This document shows positions 8,454-13,263 of a stretch of 13,263 bases of DNA, one piece after another. This DNA is from an uncultured Bryobacteraceae bacterium. GTDB lineage: Bacteria > Acidobacteriota > Terriglobia > Bryobacterales > Bryobacteraceae. The notes beneath the pieces were generated by a model. The model was not told the origin of the DNA. It ran no database searches and saw nothing but the letters and a program-made list of their open reading frames with translations. The stretch covers positions 1-13,263 of the forward strand of contig CAKZVG010000525.1 of the NCBI GenBank assembly GCA_937921835.1. The letters run 5' to 3'. The position numbers and the translations under genes were made by a program. Position 1 is the stretch's first letter. Every line of letters starts with the position of its first letter.

Positions 8454-8542
8454 GCCCGGGTGGCGAAACCGGCAGACGCATCGGACTTAAAATCCGATGT
8501 CCCGCAAGGGACGTGTGGGTTCGAGTCCCACCCCGGGCACCA
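8454..8542 (+). tRNA. tRNA-Leu (anticodon UAA)
   Basis: 89 nucleotides including an encoded CCA. The acceptor stem is GCCCGGG (8454-8460) with CCCGGGC (8532-8538), discriminator A8539 and CCA at 8540-8542. The D-arm (GGCGAAACCGGCAGACGC) is the class II type. The anticodon stem TCGGA/TCCGA (8481-8485/8493-8497) encloses the loop CTTAAAA with anticodon TAA at 8488-8490, which reads UUA and UUG. The long variable arm (GTCCCGCAAGGGAC) is the mark of tRNA-Leu, and GGTTCGAGTCC is a normal T-arm. It stands alone, divergent from the rhamnosidase gene and convergent with the amidohydrolase gene. tRNA-Leu genes are common integration sites, but no integrase or repeated 3' end is visible here. Confidence 0.97.
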
Positions 8543-8580
8543 GCGGCAGGTTTCTCGCGTGGGATGCGCGCGGCGCGCCG

Positions 8581-8597
8581 GCCGCCGGATAGGCGGC
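8581..8597. terminator. Weak hairpin between tRNA-Leu and the amidohydrolase gene
   Basis: GCCGCC (8581-8586) and GGCGGC (8592-8597) form a 6-bp stem with loop GGATA, just past the amidohydrolase stop at 8601 and 39 bases after the tRNA. It lies where two convergent transcripts meet. There is no T run on either strand. Nothing else is recognisable in the 58 bases between these genes. Confidence 0.3.
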
Positions 8598-8600
8598 GGC

Positions 8601-9842
8601 TTACGGCTCCCGCCGCTTGTACGGAAAACTCTTCCAGTCCTGTCCCGCGATGCCGTTCAGGTCCCAGACCACGGCGCCCTTGCGCACGGTGAGTTCAGCC
8701 ACGATGCGGCGCTTGCCGGCCAGGCGCGCGCCGGCGGCGTCCAGGAAGCCGAAGCTGCCCTGTTCGACCCGCAGCAGCGCGATATCGGCCTCGGCGCCCG
8801 CGTCCAGGTGGCCGAGTTCGGGACGCCGGATGGCGCGCGCCGGGTTCCAGGTGGACTGCCGGATCACCTCTTCGAGCGGCACCCCCAGGTTGAGCAGTTT
8901 CGACATGATGTTGGGCATGTCCTTCATGCCCGCGTTCATGGAGCCCGTGTGCAGGTCGGTGGAGATGGAATCCGGGTAAAACCGGGCTTCGAGCGCGGGC
9001 ACGGCGATGTTCCAATAAAAACTGCCGCCGCCATGGCCGACGTCGAAGAGGATGCCGCGCTTGCGGCCGTCCAGCATGGCCGGGTTCAGCTTGCCGTCCA
9101 CCACCTCGTCGCGATGTCCGGCGTAGCAGTGGGTGTAGATGTCGCCCGGGCGCAGTTTGCCGCGCAGCAGGTTCCCGAGATTGCGCTCGCCCTTCACGTA
9201 GCCGAAGTCCACCATGACGGGCAGGCCGAGTTCGCTCCCCGCCTTGACTGCGTGGTCGATGTCGGGCCAGCCGTCGCCGCGGAAGTGCGCCACCTTGAAC
9301 CCGACGATGACGTCCGGATGCTGGCGGGCCATCTTCACCGCTTCGGCGGCGCTCATGTTGGCCGGGTCGCTTTCGTTCTCCAGCCCCATGCCGCCGCCCA
9401 CAACGTTCAGGAATGCCAGCACGCGGGTGCGGAAGCGGTCGATAATGCGCTGGCGGAAATCCGGAAAGTTGCGCCAGCCGGCGGTGCCCGCGTCGACCAT
9501 GGTGGTCACGCCGGTGCGGAAGGAGAAGGCGTCCGGATACACGCTGCTGTCGCCGGTGAGCACGCGGGCGAGCCCGGTGCCGGCGTAGACATGGACGTGG
9601 ATGTCGACGATCCCGGGCGTGACGTAAAGCCCGGCGGCGTGCACGGTCTTCTTCGCCTGCGAGGCGGGGATGTCCGGCGCCAGGCGCGCAATCCTGCCGT
9701 CCGCGACCGCGACGTCCATCACCCGGCTGAGGTTGTTTTTGGGATCGATGACGTGCCCGCCCTTGATCAGCAGGTCGTAGGCCGGCTGGGCGCCGAGCGT
9801 CCCGGCCAGAGCCAGCAGCGGGAACCAGCGACAGCTCCGCAT
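8601..9842 (-). CDS. Exported amidohydrolase (amidohydrolase/deacetylase family metallohydrolase)
   Basis: 413 residues. Metal-dependent hydrolase of the amidohydrolase superfamily, dihydroorotase/deacetylase-like branch; it probably cleaves an amide, N-acyl or cyclic amide bond, but the exact substrate cannot be read. Residues 1-19 (MRSCRWFPLLALAGTLGAQ) are a short signal peptide, unlike the cytosolic dihydroorotases. The small beta domain begins with DLLIKGGHVID (23-33), followed by the barrel metal motif VDIHVHVY (His82, His84). Lys183 in VGFKVAHF is the expected carboxylated bridging lysine; further ligands are His238 (YTHCY), His270 (VGHGGG) and Asp296 (STDLH). The C-terminal RKGAVVW is the usual closing strand of this family. 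The start at 9842 is decided by the strong ribosome site GGGAGGTG (complement of 9848-9855) five bases upstream. It is divergent from the heparinase-like gene, across 67 bases. Confidence 0.87.
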   Translation of the reverse strand: MRSCRWFPLLALAGTLGAQPAYDLLIKGGHVIDPKNNLSRVMDVAVADGRIARLAPDIPASQAKKTVHAAGLYVTPGIVDIHVHVYAGTGLARVLTGDSSVYPDAFSFRTGVTTMVDAGTAGWRNFPDFRQRIIDRFRTRVLAFLNVVGGGMGLENESDPANMSAAEAVKMARQHPDVIVGFKVAHFRGDGWPDIDHAVKAGSELGLPVMVDFGYVKGERNLGNLLRGKLRPGDIYTHCYAGHRDEVVDGKLNPAMLDGRKRGILFDVGHGGGSFYWNIAVPALEARFYPDSISTDLHTGSMNAGMKDMPNIMSKLLNLGVPLEEVIRQSTWNPARAIRRPELGHLDAGAEADIALLRVEQGSFGFLDAAGARLAGKRRIVAELTVRKGAVVWDLNGIAGQDWKSFPYKRREP

Positions 9843-9909
9843 GGAAGCACCTCCCGCGTCGATGATAGCCCAACCCGCGGCCGCCCGTATGATAGAAAAG
9901 AGGAACACT
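9843..9909. promoter_or_regulatory. Compact divergent promoter with two facing -10-like boxes
   Basis: This 67-base region must start transcription in both directions. On the plus strand TATGAT (9888-9893) is a good -10 box, 16 bases before the ATG at 9910, with the ribosome site GAGGAAC (9900-9906). On the minus strand TATCAT (complement of 9867-9862) is a good -10 box, and the predicted start falls near the strong ribosome site at 9848-9855. Each expected -35 position falls on or beside the other -10 box. The two boxes lie in a direct repeat ATGATAG (9862-9868 and 9889-9895). No clear -35 hexamer is seen for either, so activator dependence is possible. Confidence 0.45.
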
Positions 9910-11868
9910 ATGACTCGCAGGCATTTTCACGCCGCCGCCAGCGCCGCCGTCCTGCCCGCGCCCGCGATGCTGCTCGCGCAGGCGCCGCCCGAGCGCCGCC
10001 GCTTGAGTTCGCAGTGGGCGCTCGACAAACTCGCCGCCGCGCTAATCCCGCGCGCCCAGTGGAAGCCGTTCCCGGCGGCAGCGGAGCGCGCCGGATGGGA
10101 GGCGCTGCCGGAAGATCTGCGCCGCGAATTGATCGCGGCGGGCGAGAAGATTCCGCCCGCCGACTGGCCGGTGCTGCCCGCGACGCTGTTTCTGGAGTAC
10201 GCGCGCATCGGCAACCGCTCCAACTACGAACGCGTCCGGAACGTGCGGCGCGAGCGGCTGGCCGCGCTGGTGCTCGCCGAGTGCGCCGAAGGGCGGGGCC
10301 GCTTTCTGGACGGCATCGCCAACGGCGTGTGGCTGACCTGCGAGGAGACCTTCTGGGGAGTGCCCGCGCACCTCGGGCCGCAGAAGGCGGGCAACGGACT
10401 GCCGGACATCAACGATCCGGTGGTGGATCTGTTCGCCGCCGAAACCTCGGCCCTGCTGGCCTGGACGGATTATTTGGCCGGGCCGCAACTCGAGAAGGTC
10501 CACAAGCTGATCCGCCCGCGCATCGCCCACGAAATCGAACGGCGCATCCTGAAGCCGTGCCTGGAACGCGACGACTGGGGCTGGATGGGCTTCCATGGCA
10601 CCCGCGCGGTGAACAACTGGAATCCCTGGATCAATTCCAACTGGCTGGCCTCGGCGCTGCTCATGGAGAAGGACGCCGCGCGCCGCGCCGCCGCGGTCCA
10701 CAAGATCCTGCGTAGCCTGGACCGCTTCCTGGACGGTTACCACGACGACGGAGGCTGCGACGAAGGACCGGGTTACTGGGGCCGCGCGGGCGCCTCGCTG
10801 TTCGACAGCCTCGAGCTGCTGCATTCAGCCAGCGCGGGCCGCGTCGACTTCTATTCGATGCCACTGGTGGCAGAAATCGGGCGCTACATCTATCGCGCGC
10901 ACATCGCCGGCGACTGGTACACGAACTTCGCCGACGCTTCGGCGCGGGTGCGGCCGGCGGGCGACCTGATCTACCGCTACGGCAAACGCGTCGGCGACGA
11001 GAAGATGCGCCTGCTCGGCGCCTGGGCGGCCTTCAGCCGCGGCGAAGGCCATCGCGGGACCGAAAGCATCGGGCGCGCGCTCCCGGCGCTGTTCAATTTC
11101 GCGGAACTGCGCCAGGCGCCGCGCCGCCAGCCGCTGGTGCGCGACGTGTGGCTGCCCGGCATCCAGGTGATGGCCGCGCGCCGCCAGGAAGGCTCGGCCG
11201 AAGGACTGTATCTCGCCGCGCAAGGCGGGCACAACGCCGAAAGCCACAATCACAACGACGTGGGCAACTTCCTGGTGTATGCCGACGGGCGTCCGGCGAT
11301 CATCGACGTGGGCGTGGAGACCTATTCGGCCAAGACCTTCAGTTCGCGCCGCTACGAGATCTGGACCATGCAGTCGGCCTATCACAACCTGCCCACCGTC
11401 GGCGGCGTGATGCAGGCGGCCGGGCGTGAGTTCGAAGCCCGCGACGTGGCTTACCAGGCGGGCGGCGCGGCGGCTGAGTTCAGCCTGGACATTGCGGCCG
11501 CCTATCCGCCGGAAGCGAACCTTGCCTCCTGGCGGCGGATGCTGCGGCTCGACCGCGCCCGCAACGAAGTGACGGTGGAGGACCGCTACTCGCTCAAGAA
11601 ACCGGCCGGCGAGATCACGCTGACGCTGATGACGCCCTGCCCGGTGAGGACCGGCGCGGGAGAACTGACGCTCGAAGACGCCGGCTTCCGTTCGGGCGCG
11701 GTCAGAATCCGCTTCGACCGGAACGCGCTGTCAGCTAGGGTGGAGGAAATCCCCATCGAGGACGCACTCCTGAAGGCGGTTTGGGGCGAGCGGATCCGCC
11801 GCATTCTGCTGCTGGCCTCCGCGCCGCCGGCCAGCGGCGTTTTCACGGTGCGGTTCGCGCAAGCATAA
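9910..11868 (+). CDS. Tat-exported heparinase II/III-like protein (putative polysaccharide lyase)
   Basis: 652 residues. Probably a polysaccharide lyase or structural relative that cuts uronic-acid glycans by beta-elimination. The N-terminus has a twin-arginine motif (TRRHFH) followed by an Ala-rich segment ending in LLAQ, so export of the folded protein is predicted. Residues about 60-400 are an alpha-helical (toroid) domain: GFHGTRAVNNWNPWINSNW near 230-250 and DDGGCDEGPGYWGRAG at 279-294, with Tyr289 a candidate catalytic tyrosine. The beta-sandwich heparinase II/III C-terminal domain starts near 420 and contains GGHNAESHNHND (His441, His446, His448, Asp450), the usual metal or substrate site, then YADGRPAIIDVG. 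The start is ATG 9910 after GAGGAAC. It is first in an operon with the Gfo/Idh/MocA gene 14 bases downstream. Family is well supported; which PL family and which polymer (heparin-like, alginate-like or other) is not. Confidence 0.85.
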   Translation: MTRRHFHAAASAAVLPAPAMLLAQAPPERRRLSSQWALDKLAAALIPRAQWKPFPAAAERAGWEALPEDLRRELIAAGEKIPPADWPVLPATLFLEYARIGNRSNYERVRNVRRERLAALVLAECAEGRGRFLDGIANGVWLTCEETFWGVPAHLGPQKAGNGLPDINDPVVDLFAAETSALLAWTDYLAGPQLEKVHKLIRPRIAHEIERRILKPCLERDDWGWMGFHGTRAVNNWNPWINSNWLASALLMEKDAARRAAAVHKILRSLDRFLDGYHDDGGCDEGPGYWGRAGASLFDSLELLHSASAGRVDFYSMPLVAEIGRYIYRAHIAGDWYTNFADASARVRPAGDLIYRYGKRVGDEKMRLLGAWAAFSRGEGHRGTESIGRALPALFNFAELRQAPRRQPLVRDVWLPGIQVMAARRQEGSAEGLYLAAQGGHNAESHNHNDVGNFLVYADGRPAIIDVGVETYSAKTFSSRRYEIWTMQSAYHNLPTVGGVMQAAGREFEARDVAYQAGGAAAEFSLDIAAAYPPEANLASWRRMLRLDRARNEVTVEDRYSLKKPAGEITLTLMTPCPVRTGAGELTLEDAGFRSGAVRIRFDRNALSARVEEIPIEDALLKAVWGERIRRILLLASAPPASGVFTVRFAQA

Positions 11869-11882
11869 GAAGGGTGGAATTC

Positions 11883-13187
11883 ATGGAACGCAGACAATTC
11901 CTGAAGAACGCGGCCAGTGGCATCGCCGCCGCTCCGGCGGTGCTGGCGCAACGCAAGCCGGGAGAAACCATCGGCGTGGCGGTGATCGGCGTGGGCACGC
12001 GCGGGCACTACCTGATGCAGGAGTTCCAGAAAATTCCCGGGGTCGAGATCCGCGTCATCTGCGATCTCTACGACGGCAACCTGGCCCGGGCGCGCAAGAA
12101 CTGCGTGAACGATCGCGCCCGGACCACCAAACAGTGGGAAACCGCCGCCACCGCGCCCGACGTCGACGCGGTGGTGATCGCCACCCCGGATTTCTGGCAC
12201 GCGGCGATGACCATCCGGGCGGCCGAGGCCAAGAAGGACGTCTATGTCGAAAAGGGCTGGTGCCTGAATCTGGCCGAGGCCAAGGCCATGCGCAAAGCGG
12301 TCAAGGACAACCGCATCGTCATGCAGCTTGGCCACAACTACAACAGCGAGCCCACCTTCCATAAGGCGCGCGAGATCTTCCGCTCCGGGCAGCTCGGCAA
12401 GACCCCGGTGATCCGCCTCTACATCGACCGCACCCGTGCCTGGCCGGAATGGCAGTTCTTCCAGGACTACCACATCACCGAGATGCCCAAGGACGCCAGT
12501 CCGGCCACCATCGACTGGGAACGCTTCGCCGCCGGAGCCGCCAACCGCCAGCGTCCCTTTGACGCCGAGCGGTTCTTCCTGTGGCGCAAGTGGTGGGAGT
12601 ACGGCAACGGCATCGCGGGCGACCTGATGAGCCACCTCTGGGACGGCGCCAACTTCGTCGCGGGCATGGGAATTCCGGAAACCGCCGTCACTCAGGGAGG
12701 GGTTTACTTCTGGAAGGACGGGCGCGACGTGCCCGACGTCTGGCACGTGATCTTCGACCATCCCAAACAGGAGCTCGCCGTCACCTTTAACTGCACTTTC
12801 AACAACCGCCACTACGGCGAGGTTGCGCAGTTCCTCGGGCGCGACGCGACGCTCGAAGTCTCGCCGGTCTTCTGCCGCACCTTCGCCGCCGAGTGGAAGC
12901 CGGAATTCGCCGAGCGGCTGAAACAGGCGCAGGCGCTGGCGCGGCAGGTGAACATGCAGCCCTGGGATTTCGGCGTGCCTCCCGAGTACTCGATGAAGCG
13001 GGGCGAACTCCAGGTCAGCTCGCACTGGCAGGACTTCATCGACTGCGTGCGCAGCCGCGCGCTGCCGCGCTGCGGCGTCGACCGGGCTTTCGAGGAGGCG
13101 GCCACGGTGTTCCTCTCCGTGGAGGCCTACAAGCGCCAGGCCAAAGTCCGCTGGGACGCGGCGCGCGAAGAAATTCTCACGATGTAA
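11883..13187 (+). CDS. Tat-exported Gfo/Idh/MocA family oxidoreductase
   Basis: 434 residues. Nucleotide-dependent dehydrogenase, or redox-assisted glycosidase, of the Gfo/Idh/MocA family acting on sugars or sugar derivatives. The signal is a near-perfect twin-arginine motif ERRQFLK (residues 2-8) ending APAVLAQ at 17-23, which suggests it is folded with cofactor before export. The Rossmann fold shows GVGTRG at 36-41 and VVIATPDFWHA near 98-108. The family motif EKP is changed to Glu123-Lys124-Gly125, keeping the lysine. The substrate domain has WWEYGNGIAGDLMSHLWD with Asp247 and His251 in the usual Asp-xxx-His spacing. The start is ATG 11883 with AAGGGTGG just before it. It lies 14 bases after the heparinase-like gene and 20 bases before the next reading frame, so it is the middle of an operon. 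Membership is sure; the reaction is unknown. Confidence 0.88.
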   Translation: MERRQFLKNAASGIAAAPAVLAQRKPGETIGVAVIGVGTRGHYLMQEFQKIPGVEIRVICDLYDGNLARARKNCVNDRARTTKQWETAATAPDVDAVVIATPDFWHAAMTIRAAEAKKDVYVEKGWCLNLAEAKAMRKAVKDNRIVMQLGHNYNSEPTFHKAREIFRSGQLGKTPVIRLYIDRTRAWPEWQFFQDYHITEMPKDASPATIDWERFAAGAANRQRPFDAERFFLWRKWWEYGNGIAGDLMSHLWDGANFVAGMGIPETAVTQGGVYFWKDGRDVPDVWHVIFDHPKQELAVTFNCTFNNRHYGEVAQFLGRDATLEVSPVFCRTFAAEWKPEFAERLKQAQALARQVNMQPWDFGVPPEYSMKRGELQVSSHWQDFIDCVRSRALPRCGVDRAFEEAATVFLSVEAYKRQAKVRWDAAREEILTM

Positions 13188-13207
13188 CTCATCGCTGGAG
13201 CACCCGA

Positions 13208-13263
13208 TTGGAACGGGAATACTACCTCGATCTGGCCGCCCGCGGCCTTCGTTTTCCGATTGG
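13208..13263 (+). CDS. 5' end of a CDS cut by the window edge (possibly URO-D superfamily)
   Basis: Only 18 full codons are present, reading MEREYYLDLAARGLRFPI. Start is TTG at 13208 with a good ribosome site GGAG (13197-13200) seven bases upstream, and it begins 20 bases after the oxidoreductase stop, so it should be the third gene of the operon. The EYYLDLA...G.R.PIG pattern resembles, from memory, the beginning of uroporphyrinogen decarboxylase-like proteins found beside sugar-metabolism genes in Acidobacteriota and Planctomycetota. So few residues cannot establish this, and no catalytic residue is in view. Confidence 0.4.
   Translation, partial: MEREYYLDLAARGLRFPI

Noticed and set aside
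8454..8600. tRNA-Leu as an integration site of a mobile element
   Set aside because: No integrase, no direct repeat of the tRNA 3' end and no drop in GC next to it are visible in the window.
7194..10715. A very long open plus-strand frame (over 1100 codons) crossing the rhamnosidase, tRNA-Leu and amidohydrolase regions
   Set aside because: It runs antisense to two well-supported genes and through a tRNA, and its translation is Arg/Gly/His-rich with no domain. It is a by-product of high GC codon bias.
11586..13025. A 479-codon minus-strand frame opposite the oxidoreductase
   Set aside because: It mirrors the codon bias of the plus-strand Gfo/Idh/MocA gene and has no recognisable motif or ribosome site.

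Overview
The window is GC-rich, tightly packed bacterial chromosome. The mix of genes suggests a soil-type Acidobacteriota, perhaps Bryobacterales/Solibacter-like. The pointers are a Tat-exported Gfo/Idh/MocA oxidoreductase beside a heparinase II/III-like protein, a secreted GH78 rhamnosidase, an exported amidohydrolase and many short signal peptides ending in Ala-Gln. The taxonomy is inference from style and gene content; no 16S or other marker with a known lineage is present.

Left part (15-5373): a radical SAM protein on the minus strand is divergent from a plus-strand run of prfB (peptide chain release factor 2), tsaC/sua5 (tRNA t6A synthesis, GTG start overlapping the prfB stop) and an AbgT-family transporter. 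prfB is split by an in-frame TGA at codon 25 inside the classical CTT-TGA-C programmed +1 frameshift site. The intact gene therefore begins at 1704, and release factor 2 controls its own synthesis. The 126-base region between the radical SAM gene and prfB holds four copies of a 7-base GC element that could form mutually exclusive hairpins.

Middle part (5374-8600): a small secreted protein built of seven regular 20-21-residue repeats (a predicted beta-solenoid) has visibly lower GC than its neighbours. It is convergent with a secreted GH78-type alpha-L-rhamnosidase, and a perfect 8-bp GC hairpin sits between them. A tRNA-Leu(UAA) gene with encoded CCA lies just upstream of the rhamnosidase on the opposite strand.

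Right part (8601-13263): an exported amidohydrolase (minus strand) diverges from a plus-strand operon over only 67 bases, which carry two facing -10-like boxes. The operon is a Tat-exported heparinase II/III-like putative polysaccharide lyase, a Tat-exported Gfo/Idh/MocA oxidoreductase 14 bases downstream, and the first 18 codons of a further gene, possibly URO-D superfamily, cut off by the window end. Together with the rhamnosidase this looks like a cell-envelope or periplasmic glycan-degradation neighbourhood. The substrate is not readable from sequence. Every gap between genes is under 130 bases; I see no insertion sequence, CRISPR array, rRNA or integrase.
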